The notes beneath the pieces are model-generated. The model worked only from the letters and a program-made list of their open reading frames with translations, was not told the DNA's origin and ran no database searches. Positions 9,876-17,882 of a stretch of DNA of 64,000 nucleotides are shown piece by piece. Where the stretch lies: assembly GCA_039820545.1 (NCBI GenBank), contig JBCBPW010000004.1, forward strand, positions 62,001-126,000, read 5' to 3'. This DNA is from JALEFZ01 sp039820545 (lineage in GTDB: Bacteria; Bacteroidota; Bacteroidia; J057). The position numbers and the translations under genes were made by a program. Position 1 is the stretch's first letter, and every line of letters begins with the position of its first letter.

Positions 9876-10386
9876 CCAAGCCAAAGACGCTAACTACGCT
9901 CCCTTCAGTTTGCAACTGAAGCTTCATATAGGCTCCAGATACAATCTGGAGGAGGCAGTGTTTCACTCTTTTATTTGTGTAGGTACTTAAAACAAGAGGC
10001 TTAATGGGATGCCACTTTCTGAGGTAGTATGTCACCCTTTCAGAGTTCAAGACTGGTTCATTGTCCTGAAGGGACAGTGTCATATAGCATGTGGAGTTTA
10101 GTCCCATGCTCAAAGCTTCAGCGTAGCTCCAACAAATAGCGCCAGTCCCGCAATTTAATAGCGGGATCATCTTGATGCCGCTACGAAGTCCCGCAATCTT
10201 CATAGCGGGAGAAAGATCTAAACGAGTCTTATCTACACGACACTAGATATGAGATTTCATCTCAGCTATACTGCTTTAGTTCCTTCCTCCTTCCCTACGG
10301 GAATGGTCGTCATGATGACCATGCTTGCGCTTTTTATGAGAGGCTACGCCTATTAGTTTATAACCTGATTACATCTGTCCAAGAAC
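9876..10386. repeat. Non-coding stretch with a cluster of short hairpins (REP-like)
   Basis: At least four perfect small inverted repeats lie here: CTTCAGTT-3-AACTGAAG (9903-9921), CTCCAGAT-3-ATCTGGAG (9933-9951), and two copies of TCCCGC...GCGGGA (10146-10166 and 10189-10210). The last two share the spacing and part of the loop. This looks like a dispersed REP/BIME-type intergenic repeat unit such as those mobilised by IS200-like (RAYT) transposases. No transposase gene is present. A 118-codon frame on the minus strand spans the area but has no protein character. Confidence 0.55.
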
Positions 10387-11175
10387 TTAATTTTCCTCCC
10401 ACTTAGGATTCAGAGGCTCAAATGGAATAATCCCTTTTTTCTTCATTTCCTCACAAAAGGTATCGGCATACCGATGGGCAAATGCTTCTTTTTCATTATT
10501 TGGAATCGCGAAATAAGCATCGTCCCGCTTGTACCATTCATCTGAGGATTCATCGGGCTGGGCAGGCCGAACGACCGTTTCCAGGTACTGCACATAGTGG
10601 CCAATCTCATGAGGAATCGTGCGATAAAGCTGCGTCTGACGGACAAATCTAGGATCATATTGGGCCGTGAAATAGCGTTTGCCTTCCTCGACTTGATGTC
10701 CATCCGCACGAAGCCTTTCGAGTTCTGCTTGCCGATCAGGTTTGAGATGCTTACTCCATTTGAGTTGTCGCGTGTAGTCTACGGCTTCTAAAATGATGGC
10801 AGGCTCGTGATTACCTTCGAATTCGTAGCTGTAGATGAGCCTTCCCCAAGCACTCCGCAGTATCTCTTCTTTTCGTTTGGGCTGTCGAAAGATGATCAGT
10901 CTCAGGTCCTGATAGTCTTGCGGAGGAATGTGTGCAAGAAGTGTCAGGATGTCTTCAATACTACAAGCATGTAGGCTATCCTTTCTCGTTTCTTCCACCA
11001 CGAACAGGAATTCGTGCCCCTGAATATGATGGCTGTGTTTCTCATACTTTGTCAGGCGCTCGGTAAAATGCTTGCCGATCATCCATGGCCAAGGAATCTC
11101 CATGTGATTGTCTTGACTCTTTCCCTGTTGGGAAGTACCGATATTTCTATTTCTGCGGATGGGGTTGTACATCAA
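10387..11175 (-). CDS. Hypothetical protein with HExxH zinc-peptidase-like motif
   Basis: This soluble 262-residue protein has no signal peptide and I do not recognise its family. An HEIGH motif (H189, E190, H193) sits in TIPHEIGHYVQYLE, and about 35 residues later the helix NEKEAFAHRYAD supplies a glutamate (E228 or E230). That is the layout of a gluzincin-type zinc site, so a metallopeptidase is possible. The start is uncertain: ATG 11175 is used, and an internal ATG at 11103 (MEIPWPW) would drop 24 unconserved residues. The SAP-domain gene ends 36 bp upstream on the same strand, so the two may be co-transcribed. Confidence 0.7.
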   Translation of the reverse strand: MMYNPIRRNRNIGTSQQGKSQDNHMEIPWPWMIGKHFTERLTKYEKHSHHIQGHEFLFVVEETRKDSLHACSIEDILTLLAHIPPQDYQDLRLIIFRQPKRKEEILRSAWGRLIYSYEFEGNHEPAIILEAVDYTRQLKWSKHLKPDRQAELERLRADGHQVEEGKRYFTAQYDPRFVRQTQLYRTIPHEIGHYVQYLETVVRPAQPDESSDEWYKRDDAYFAIPNNEKEAFAHRYADTFCEEMKKKGIIPFEPLNPKWEEN

Positions 11176-11211
11176 ATAAAGCGGTGAGTAATTCTAAAAA
11201 GTTCTTTGGAT

Positions 11212-11814
11212 TTACGTCAAATCTAGGTCTTCGGAGGTGTAGCGGACAAAGCCATTTTCCATCGGAAGGTGGCGTTTTAGGTTCCAGAAGTGGAGGGCAT
11301 CTTTGAGGTTTTTGTCTGGCTGATCCGCCAGAAAATCACGTACGTATTGGGCTAGCATATTGTGATCGGCGATGTCTCGCTTGAAGGTGGGATCGTCTTT
11401 TCTCGCTTCTAGATCTTCCCAAGCTTTTACTGCCTCTTCCAGCGTTTTGCCAGGATGTTCTTTTACCCAATCCATGAAGTCACTGTGACAAGAAAATCTA
11501 GGACCGATCTGGCCTTTCATAAATCGACGGAAGTTGGGGCCAAAAGATACATTGTCGGTGATCACGGTCTCAGGCGTCAGCACTTCGCGCGCCCAGTTAA
11601 ATCGCGATTTGGGGCGTGCCTTTTTCTGTTCAGGTTTAAGATCCCCATTGTGATCCAACGCATACATGATACGGTCCCTGAGTTCGAATTTTCCTCCCGT
11701 ATAAGGTAGACCTATCGCTTTGAGGATGTCGACCATCTCTTCCTTGAGCCAGTACCAACGATTGAACTCTTCGCCAGAAGCAATCGACGGAAAATCAGGG
11801 CGAGTTGTAGGCAT
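11212..11814 (-). CDS. SAP domain / DUF6434 family protein
   Basis: This is a 200-residue cytoplasmic protein. The N-terminal part (about 5-50) with EFNRWYWLKEEMVDIL and GGKFELRDRI reads as a SAP-like helix-extended-loop-helix, a motif that often contacts nucleic acid. The middle (about 68-130), with RFNWAREVLTPETVITD, FGPNFRRFMK and FMDWVKEHPGKTLEEAV, fits DUF6434. A second copy of the W-x-E/P-x-x-x-L-x-D-A pattern follows near 170 (LKDALHFWN). Its role is unknown. It lies between the membrane protein gene upstream and the HExxH gene downstream, all on the minus strand. Confidence 0.75.
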   Translation of the reverse strand: MPTTRPDFPSIASGEEFNRWYWLKEEMVDILKAIGLPYTGGKFELRDRIMYALDHNGDLKPEQKKARPKSRFNWAREVLTPETVITDNVSFGPNFRRFMKGQIGPRFSCHSDFMDWVKEHPGKTLEEAVKAWEDLEARKDDPTFKRDIADHNMLAQYVRDFLADQPDKNLKDALHFWNLKRHLPMENGFVRYTSEDLDLT

Positions 11815-11869
11815 ATACTTTTTCTGTTAAACGGCTATTTTTCTCCCTTATTGGACCGATCGTTATGTC

Positions 11870-12460
11870 CTAATCTTCCTGCTCTGGATCATTTTTACCT
11901 ATTTCTTCAATCTTCATGTCTAGATTGTCCTTGACAGGTCCCTCAAAGAAGTTCACCATGAAGCGTGCGCGATACATCCCCCAAGCGAACATGAAAAAGC
12001 CCAAGCAAAACAAGAAAGCTGCGCCCAGATATCCCCACTCAGGGATGAGATCTTGTGGCTCATCTGTAGACGACATAGAGACATAAAAAACATAGGATTT
12101 GAGGATACCTGCGATAGGAAGCAGCATGATGAGACGCATACGACTCTTGAGATTTCTCCTGTACATGCCACCCAATAGAAGAAGCATTCCCAAGTCGACA
12201 AATGGGACAAGGGCTACAACCGTCGTATGTAGGGGAAGCGGAAGGATATACCGTTCCTGATAGCTATCCGCCAAAGAGGAAAACTCACTTACTACTTGGA
12301 TCACACCCGAAATAGATCCGAGACTGGAAAAGGTGAGAATCGTAACCAAGAGGGCATGGACTACTTTGGCGGAGATATGCTGGCCAGGATCTCTTTGATA
12401 GTCTCGATAAAAGCCAGTCCCAAGAATCAGTAAAATGACTATGGGGAAAATAAAACTCAT
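11870..12460 (-). CDS. Hypothetical four- to five-helix membrane protein
   Basis: I do not recognise this 196-residue protein. It has hydrophobic helices at about residues 1-17, 30-58, 78-98, 107-128 and 143-163, followed by a charged C-terminal tail ending in acidic residues. It could be an inner-membrane protein with a cytoplasmic tail. It ends 55 bp before the SAP/DUF6434 gene on the same strand. A sequence gap lies 90 bp upstream, so its promoter may be incomplete in this assembly. Confidence 0.65.
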   Translation of the reverse strand: MSFIFPIVILLILGTGFYRDYQRDPGQHISAKVVHALLVTILTFSSLGSISGVIQVVSEFSSLADSYQERYILPLPLHTTVVALVPFVDLGMLLLLGGMYRRNLKSRMRLIMLLPIAGILKSYVFYVSMSSTDEPQDLIPEWGYLGAAFLFCLGFFMFAWGMYRARFMVNFFEGPVKDNLDMKIEEIGKNDPEQED

Positions 12461-12549
12461 GACAGAGGGTCGTTTAATAGCATCTTAAAATACATGGATC
12501 TAACTTCTCATAGCGTGTGAGTGTTCAGAAATGATTCTAAACCATGAAC

Positions 12550-12559
12550 NNNNNNNNNN
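12550..12559. other. Assembly gap (10 N)
   Basis: Ten N bases mark a scaffold join of unknown true length. It falls between two minus-strand genes and breaks no recognised frame. Confidence 0.98.
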
Positions 12560-12588
12560 CTTCAAGCCCCAGATAGAGTCTCAGGCCT

Positions 12589-13503
12589 TTATTCATCTAG
12601 TAGGTCATTTTGAAATAGTAGATGCCCCTCCTTCAAATCTGTCTCTAACTGTGTTTGTTCCAGCCAATCAAGAAATCTTTGTATGCGCTCGGGGTCCATC
12701 CTTCCCCATATCCCATCTTTTGTATAGTAGGGAGAAGTACTGATCTGGCATGTGAGAAGGTCGATTTTTTGAAGATCGTGGGGAGGAACGTATTGCTTGA
12801 GGATTTCTACGCTTTTTTCAGGATGTTCTTGGACATAGAGAAATCCCCTTTTACTTGCGGCCAGAAAAGCTCGATAAGCTGGGCGTTTTTCCTCGATTTG
12901 CTCTTGTCTTGCGATCAGAACGGGGGAGTCTCCATAGGGAATACCGTAGTCTTCCAGTACGAATGCATTCAATTCAAGGCCAGCCCCTTCTGCTTCGATT
13001 CCTTCCCAATTCAGAAATACCCATGTAGCATCTGCCTGACCTTCGTGGAGGGTATTCCAGATTCCCAGCATGTCGGGATGTACGATTTGGATGTCGCCTT
13101 TGCCTCCATCGTTGATGATCATCTCTTGGACAATTTTATCCTCATATCGGGCACCATAGGAAGCATATATTTTTCCATCGAGATCCCTTGGACGGGTGAT
13201 TGGGGTCTTGCCCAAGGTCACGATCGCACTGACGTCTTCCTGTAGGAGGGTTGCCACTGCGCGCATGGGCACAGGTTGAGACTTGGTATTGTAGCTGATG
13301 ACACTCTCAGATGGGGCAATCGCAAAATCTGCCAATCCCAGTTCTACTTTCTTGGCAGGGGTCTGGGCATAATTATCTTCGGAGGGATCGCTGATCTGAA
13401 CTTCTATACCTAAGTCAGAATAAAATCCTAATTCCTGTGCGATGAAAAAACCTGTATGGTTTGTATTGGGTGTCCAATCCAGTGCAAGTCTGATTGGGTT
13501 CAT
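12589..13503 (-). CDS. NMT1/THI5-like substrate-binding-fold protein without signal peptide
   Basis: This 304-residue protein has the periplasmic-binding fold of the NMT1/THI5 family. It opens with RLALDWTPNTNHTGFFIAQE, followed by GLADFAIAPSESVISY and DLDGKIYASYG, all characteristic of nitrate/thiamine-precursor binding proteins. It starts directly with the mature fold and has no signal peptide or lipobox, and no ABC permease or ATPase lies nearby. It is therefore probably cytoplasmic. Fungal Thi5 makes the thiamine pyrimidine and is also cytoplasmic, but the CCCFC motif and active-site histidine of that enzyme are not seen here. Its true role is open: ligand carrier, enzyme or sensor. Confidence 0.75.
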   Translation of the reverse strand: MNPIRLALDWTPNTNHTGFFIAQELGFYSDLGIEVQISDPSEDNYAQTPAKKVELGLADFAIAPSESVISYNTKSQPVPMRAVATLLQEDVSAIVTLGKTPITRPRDLDGKIYASYGARYEDKIVQEMIINDGGKGDIQIVHPDMLGIWNTLHEGQADATWVFLNWEGIEAEGAGLELNAFVLEDYGIPYGDSPVLIARQEQIEEKRPAYRAFLAASKRGFLYVQEHPEKSVEILKQYVPPHDLQKIDLLTCQISTSPYYTKDGIWGRMDPERIQRFLDWLEQTQLETDLKEGHLLFQNDLLDE

Positions 13504-13601
13504 AGATTGCTCGATTTTAAAGTAAAAAATGAAATTAGGGTAGATTTATCAAATCAGCAATTCCATCCTTCAGGATCTAGACAAGATATCTGCGTAGGAC
13601 C

Positions 13602-15041
13602 TCAATCTTTCACCTCTATTCGTTGTATCTGCTTCTGATAATAAGGCATCGTACGTTCCTTTGAAGTCAAAGTAGCTTGTACCCGTTCTCTCTCTTGTGA
13701 TCGCGACGTAAGAAATGTAGCATGGCGACGAGAGTCCGTCAAGAGAGGGCTGGCTTCAGGAAAGGCGAGATGGTATAAGTTATACAGAAGTAAGTAATCA
13801 AGGCCCGAAAAGTTGCCCCTCACATGTCCCACACCTAAGTACTGATACTTCAAGCTTCTTTCTGTCCGATCGGCGCAGGCCCATCCATCAGCTCCAAAGT
13901 CTTCAGGTGAATGAAAGAAAGGTCCGTGCGCAGGAGCTGTTTCCAAGTAGTAGGCACAGCGCGTTTTCAAGGCTGTGTGTTCTGTCTCCGACCACTGCCA
14001 GTCGTGGACAACCATGCCATAAGGCAGAAAATACGTCTCATAGCCATACTTGTGGGCAAATTTCCATGCATTTCCCTGTTCTCCTGATAGGTTGCGCGTT
14101 TCCAGCCACATGCGGGTATTGATCCATCCTGTTTGTTGTCCTACACCTGCCACAAATCTCGCCCACACAGGTCTGCTCCTTCGCTTTTGATCCATTTGAT
14201 TGAGTTGATGATAAGCATCTCGCAGGTTATTTTTGAACGTAAAGATTTTCCCCGTCTTTGACTGGCAGTTGGCGACCTCCTGGCCCGTAGGATCTCGGAG
14301 CGTCCAGCCATCACGCACACACTTTTCTATGATTCGATTGAAGCAATTGCGGAGGCCTTGTTGGAGATCTTTTTCTCCGTCAGTGAGTGCCTTGCCTTCA
14401 AACTGGATGCCTGAATCTAAGCAATGATGCGCCAGATACAATCCCCACAAGATCCTGATCGTATGATCCTGTGACATAGGGGTATGCTGGTAGCAATGGG
14501 TTTCATTTGCCTCATAGACTTCATCCACTCCATAGACATATCCTTTCCCTTGGGCATAGCCGCGCTGAGGAAGCCAGTTTTGATCTTGCTCGTAGAAAAG
14601 ATCTGCCTCGAAGTCATCAGGAATATCTTCCCGTACGAAAAAACCATCGAGGGCGGGCGCTTGAGCATAAGCATTATAGGTTTCTGCGTACAGGTCCAAT
14701 CTATTCAAGGCTTCTATGGCATAATACAACTCCCGAATGGTCAGCCTTAAATCTTGATTTCTACGCTTAAGTACGAGGTATTCTGTACCCAAAAATCCGA
14801 TATAAGTTCCCAGTAAAAAGGTGCTTTCTCCTCCTCTAATGACATGCGTTTGATCGTCTTCACAGGTCACGCGGGCAAAGGGAATGGATCTTCCCGCTCC
14901 CGCTCCTATACTGATGAAGTGCGTCCGAAAACGGGTCCTGTAGGTCTGATATTTTTCTTCCCAATTACTTGTCGTTTGCCCCCAGATCGGAGGTAGAAAG
15001 CTGATAAAAAGGAGAAGAACTATCCATTTTCGCATATCCAT
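13602..15041 (-). CDS. Hypothetical secreted protein, 479 residues
   Basis: I do not recognise this family. A signal peptide is clear (MDMRKWIVLLLFISFLPPIW, cleavage near GQ), so the protein is periplasmic or exported. The mature part is rich in Trp, Tyr and His with many short helical stretches, for example RLTIRELYYAIEALNRLDLYAE and ILWGLYLAHHCLDSG. Six or so cysteines are scattered through it. It has no T9SS domain. The RNA-ligase-like gene ends 30 bp upstream on the same strand, which suggests a shared transcript. A glycoside-hydrolase-like helical barrel is one possibility, but there is no motif to support it. Confidence 0.65.
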   Translation of the reverse strand: MDMRKWIVLLLFISFLPPIWGQTTSNWEEKYQTYRTRFRTHFISIGAGAGRSIPFARVTCEDDQTHVIRGGESTFLLGTYIGFLGTEYLVLKRRNQDLRLTIRELYYAIEALNRLDLYAETYNAYAQAPALDGFFVREDIPDDFEADLFYEQDQNWLPQRGYAQGKGYVYGVDEVYEANETHCYQHTPMSQDHTIRILWGLYLAHHCLDSGIQFEGKALTDGEKDLQQGLRNCFNRIIEKCVRDGWTLRDPTGQEVANCQSKTGKIFTFKNNLRDAYHQLNQMDQKRRSRPVWARFVAGVGQQTGWINTRMWLETRNLSGEQGNAWKFAHKYGYETYFLPYGMVVHDWQWSETEHTALKTRCAYYLETAPAHGPFFHSPEDFGADGWACADRTERSLKYQYLGVGHVRGNFSGLDYLLLYNLYHLAFPEASPLLTDSRRHATFLTSRSQERERVQATLTSKERTMPYYQKQIQRIEVKD

Positions 15042-15071
15042 AACTTGTCTACGCAGTATGCAGAGTATGAG

Positions 15072-15608
15072 TTAAGAGGAAGGAGATGCCAAATCAAATA
15101 CCTTCAGCGTTTCCCACTTCCCTCCATTTTTTTGTTCAATAAGTGAGATCTGTGAGAAAGTAAAAGAGGTAGGAAAATGAAGTCGCTGGGTCATGCGCCA
15201 AATAGCTTCGGTACAGTGACCATTTCTAGGGTGGATCAAGGTAATATGTGGTTTGTGGTCCCTTGGTTGGAGTATGGCGTCCTCCAAAATTTGCTTCCTT
15301 AAATGTTGAAAATCGGTGTAGCTCCCAGCAGGTTCCATCGAAAGTCCTTTTGCGTCAGCGAATCGGGTGGGTTGTTGAAGATGGACCCTTAGATTTCCCG
15401 CTTCTAGATTGCTGAGACTTTGTGAGATGACATTCCACTGGGTGAGCTCGTCCTCTCGGCAGAGGGTAATATGGGCAGCGATAAGCTGAAACTGGATAGG
15501 ATTATAGGTTTTTCGAAATGCTTCGATTTCCTGAGATTGCTCAGAAGGAAGGAAAAGCGTCAACTGACGGCGAAGAGCATCCATGAGGAGGTACTTTTGA
15601 GATATCAC
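15072..15608 (-). CDS. 2'-5' RNA ligase / cyclic phosphodiesterase family protein
   Basis: The two HxT motifs of the 2H phosphoesterase family are present: H46-I-T48 in AAHITL and H121-I-T123 in KPHITLIHP. The spacing and the length of 178 residues fit bacterial LigT-like or YjcG-like proteins. These act on 2',3'-cyclic or 2'-5' phosphodiester bonds in RNA or nucleotides. There is no signal peptide, so it should be cytoplasmic. ATG 15608 is used; ATG 15584 (MDALRRQL) would remove eight residues and is equally possible. Confidence 0.85.
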   Translation of the reverse strand: MISQKYLLMDALRRQLTLFLPSEQSQEIEAFRKTYNPIQFQLIAAHITLCREDELTQWNVISQSLSNLEAGNLRVHLQQPTRFADAKGLSMEPAGSYTDFQHLRKQILEDAILQPRDHKPHITLIHPRNGHCTEAIWRMTQRLHFPTSFTFSQISLIEQKNGGKWETLKVFDLASPSS

Positions 15609-15678
15609 GATTTGTTGAAAAAGAAAAAAGGAGAGAAATGTATCCCTCCTGTTTTTACCTATTCAAATGATCCTTTGA

Positions 15679-16377
15679 CTACAAACTGAAGTTGATCTCT
15701 GTTTCAAGCCCTGCCGAATAAAAGAAAAAATTGACGGACGAGTTATCCGAACTAGCATTTAGAAACATATGCTTGAACGAGGGTCCAATCCTTAGGTTGG
15801 CGTGAGAACCCATGGCGACATCCAATCCTCCTGCTAGCATAGCTGATGCTGTAAATGCAGGAAACTCACCGATCAAAGGAACAGGGACGCGGGTGACATC
15901 CCCATTTTCAAAATACTGAAGGCTATATTGTTCATATCCTCGATAAACATGGCCAACAGCTCCTACTGAAATGTAGGGCTTGATTTTTCCTTCTCCCAAG
16001 GTATAGCTGGCGATCAATGGAATATCCACATAAGACAGTTGAAGAACGCTGCGGAAGGCTTCAGGCGTATTGGGTTCAGGTACCTGTAGTGGGACATCGA
16101 GCTTTTTGCTGGCATTTTTCTTAACTGAGAACCATAGACCACTCGCCAGACTCAAGCGATCTGTCACATTCCATCTAAGGTTGAGCCCTCCTGTAAAGCC
16201 CATACTTACGCCAGATGCTTCTCTGACGATCCCCAAGATGTCACTGTTATCAGGGCCTTGGATCGTATAGGTCGTACCTACAAGTTCAGGTGTGTACATA
16301 ATGCCGACTTGAAACTTTCCTTGTCCCCAACAAAGTGTGCCGATAGAACATAGGATCAGGAGCATGCATTTTTTCAT
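15679..16377 (-). CDS. Outer membrane beta-barrel protein (porin-like)
   Basis: This is a 232-residue protein with a signal peptide (MKKCMLLILCSIGTLCWGQ) and then alternating strand patterns, such as LRWNVTDRLSLASGLWFSVKK and YVDIPLIASYTLGEGKIKPYISVGAVG. These are typical of the Bacteroidota PorT / outer-membrane-beta-barrel domain. It ends in an aromatic-poor but amphipathic strand (AGLETEINFSL). The start at 16377 is chosen because it opens the signal peptide; the frame runs 35 codons further up without protein character. Cargo or partner is unknown. Confidence 0.85.
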   Translation of the reverse strand: MKKCMLLILCSIGTLCWGQGKFQVGIMYTPELVGTTYTIQGPDNSDILGIVREASGVSMGFTGGLNLRWNVTDRLSLASGLWFSVKKNASKKLDVPLQVPEPNTPEAFRSVLQLSYVDIPLIASYTLGEGKIKPYISVGAVGHVYRGYEQYSLQYFENGDVTRVPVPLIGEFPAFTASAMLAGGLDVAMGSHANLRIGPSFKHMFLNASSDNSSVNFFFYSAGLETEINFSL

Positions 16378-16432
16378 GGAGTAATGATTATAGGGGTGAA
16401 TAATATAGAAAGGTGGATATTCGAGATATACG

Positions 16433-16621
16433 TTAGGTGAGATCTTTTGGTTTAAAAAGAGGGTAAATATATCGGAAAACATTCAGCAGGAGTAATATAC
16501 ATGTCACTCCAGGGAGCAAAATCAAAAATAGCCATCCATTAAATTCCACATAAGAGATCCCCAGCAGATTGGCCATATGAAGGCAAAATGTGGTAAGATA
16601 TTCATATAGCCAAGAGATCAC
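16433..16621 (-). CDS. Small membrane protein, 62 residues
   Basis: This short frame starts with GTG in a GTGA overlap with the stop of the gene before it, which suggests translational coupling. The product has a central hydrophobic helix of about 25 residues (WLFLILLPGVTCILLLLNVF) and a weaker one before it. No family is recognised. It belongs to the cluster from the ankyrin gene down to the barrel gene. Confidence 0.45.
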   Translation of the reverse strand: MISWLYEYLTTFCLHMANLLGISYVEFNGWLFLILLPGVTCILLLLNVFRYIYPLFKPKDLT

Positions 16622-16848
16622 GTTTTGGATAGTTTGAAGTAAAAGTAGAAAGATGTTGCTGGAAGGTTATTTTTTCTTGCGCATGAGGCCCCAAAAAGTC
16701 TAATCAAGAGGAGGGAAAAAATAATTACATATACGAGAATATTCATTTTTTGGTAGCTCAGGTGGAGGGGAGCATGCGTTTGGTTTACCCTTACAATGAA
16801 AAGGATGGGTAGGGCAATCGCCAGCCAAAGCCAATATCTTCTTTTCAT
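16618..16848 (-). CDS. Small membrane protein, 76 residues
   Basis: The frame has an ATG start 8 bp after the stop of the ankyrin-repeat gene and overlaps the next small gene by 4 bp, so it sits inside a tight operon. The product has two hydrophobic stretches, at about residues 6-20 and 35-50, and a basic C-terminus. No family is recognised. Confidence 0.5.
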   Translation of the reverse strand: MKRRYWLWLAIALPILFIVRVNQTHAPLHLSYQKMNILVYVIIFSLLLIRLFGASCARKNNLPATSFYFYFKLSKT

Positions 16849-16856
16849 CCAGACAT

Positions 16857-17150
16857 TTAGGAGAGGAAGGACTGGATCAGCTTGGCGATGGCCTTATGCT
16901 GGTATACTTTGGCCACATCCAAGGCCGTCTCTCCTCCCATGACTGCCTTTGCGGCAGGATCTGCGCCCTTTTCCAACAAAAACTTTACAACTGCCTCACG
17001 ACCGTATCGCGTACTTTCAATCAGGGCTGTTGTGAGCAGTTCAGGATGCTGATAATTGATGTCCACACCCATCTTGACATGGTATTTGACCAATTCTAGA
17101 TCCCCATTTTCAGCGGCATAGAGCATTTCTTTCCAATCTCCTCCAGACAT
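16857..17150 (-). CDS. Ankyrin repeat protein, 97 residues
   Basis: Nearly the whole protein is ankyrin repeats: WKEMLYAAENGDLELVKYHVKMG, the TALIESTRYGREAVVKFLLEKGADP unit and GGETALDVAKVYQHKAIAKLI make about three. These repeats bind partner proteins. There is no signal peptide. It lies 92 bp downstream of the DinB gene and 8 bp upstream of a small membrane protein gene, so a link to that membrane protein is possible but unproven. Confidence 0.85.
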   Translation of the reverse strand: MSGGDWKEMLYAAENGDLELVKYHVKMGVDINYQHPELLTTALIESTRYGREAVVKFLLEKGADPAAKAVMGGETALDVAKVYQHKAIAKLIQSFLS

Positions 17151-17242
17151 AATGTACGTTTTTTAGATGATATTTTTCATCGTTCATTTTTTACGTAACC
17201 TATGGGTTCGAGACCCCATACGCTCTGAACCATGAACCATCA

Positions 17243-17761
17243 CTAAAGATACCGTTCTCGAATGATTTTGCAATGGTGCAAATCGTGGCCAGCCGTAATG
17301 TATCCTATGCCGCGCACCGAAACTTGGTTGTTACTGGCGATTCCTTTACGAAGCAGGGCTTCCTCGGAGAGCGAACGCATCAGTGCTACATTCGCACTTC
17401 TGACAGCGTGACGCTCAGCGAGTAAGCTCTCGATGCTTCGTCCGTCTGCGTCTGAATATTGGATGTAGTCATCCTGCTCAAAACCTGCTAATTCTGTCTG
17501 ATCCTGACGCGCAAACCGCAAGGTGCGATAAGAGAAAATACGCTCTGTATCTGTCAAGTGCAGCAAAACTTCTTTGATACTCCACTTCCCAGGAGCATAG
17601 CGATGAAGGAGCTGATCAGGTGGTATGGAGGTAAATAAATCCATCACCACTTGCTGACTATGGAGAAGTGCAGGCACAAGGTCGAGATCTTCAGGTACCA
17701 ACCCAATAAAATAGGTGTAGTAAGGGCCATGTTCGTCTAGAGAAAGGTCTTTGCGCGTCAT
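17243..17761 (-). CDS. DinB family protein
   Basis: DinB / YfiT-like proteins are four-helix bundles that hold a metal through three histidines and often act as thiol-dependent transferases. Here the pattern is seen in KWSIKEVLLHLTDTERIFSYR (first His), RHAVRSANVALMRSL, and the C-terminal GHDLHHCKII (second and third His). The start is set at ATG 17761 because an AGGA lies 11 bases upstream; ATG 17770 and 17788 are in frame. An array of CGCCAT hexamers lies 70 bp upstream. It may be co-transcribed with the SRPBCC gene. Confidence 0.88.
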   Translation of the reverse strand: MTRKDLSLDEHGPYYTYFIGLVPEDLDLVPALLHSQQVVMDLFTSIPPDQLLHRYAPGKWSIKEVLLHLTDTERIFSYRTLRFARQDQTELAGFEQDDYIQYSDADGRSIESLLAERHAVRSANVALMRSLSEEALLRKGIASNNQVSVRGIGYITAGHDLHHCKIIRERYL

Positions 17762-17830
17762 CGTTTTCATTTTCCTACGAACATACATATTCTACGTAGG
17801 ACCATTGCCAAGGCATGGTCATTTCTTTAT

Positions 17831-17870
17831 ATCGCCATCGCCATCGCCATCGCCATCGCCATCGCCATCG
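17831..17870. repeat. Hexanucleotide tandem repeat (ATCGCC)6
   Basis: Six perfect copies of ATCGCC plus four bases lie between the SRPBCC stop and the DinB start. The array is in the 5' region of dinB, where copy-number change could alter expression. It is too short and spacerless to be a CRISPR. Confidence 0.95.
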
Positions 17871-17882
17871 TCATGGTATGGC

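Noticed and set aside
9847..10203. 118-codon minus-strand frame in the hairpin region
   Set aside because: It crosses the end of the kinase gene and several palindromes and shows no domain; it looks like a by-product of the repeat.
12589..13503. Call of Thi5-type HMP-P synthase
   Set aside because: The CCCFC motif and active-site His of Thi5 are not present, so only the fold is claimed.
17831..17870. Hexamer array considered as a CRISPR remnant
   Set aside because: Units are six bases with no spacers.
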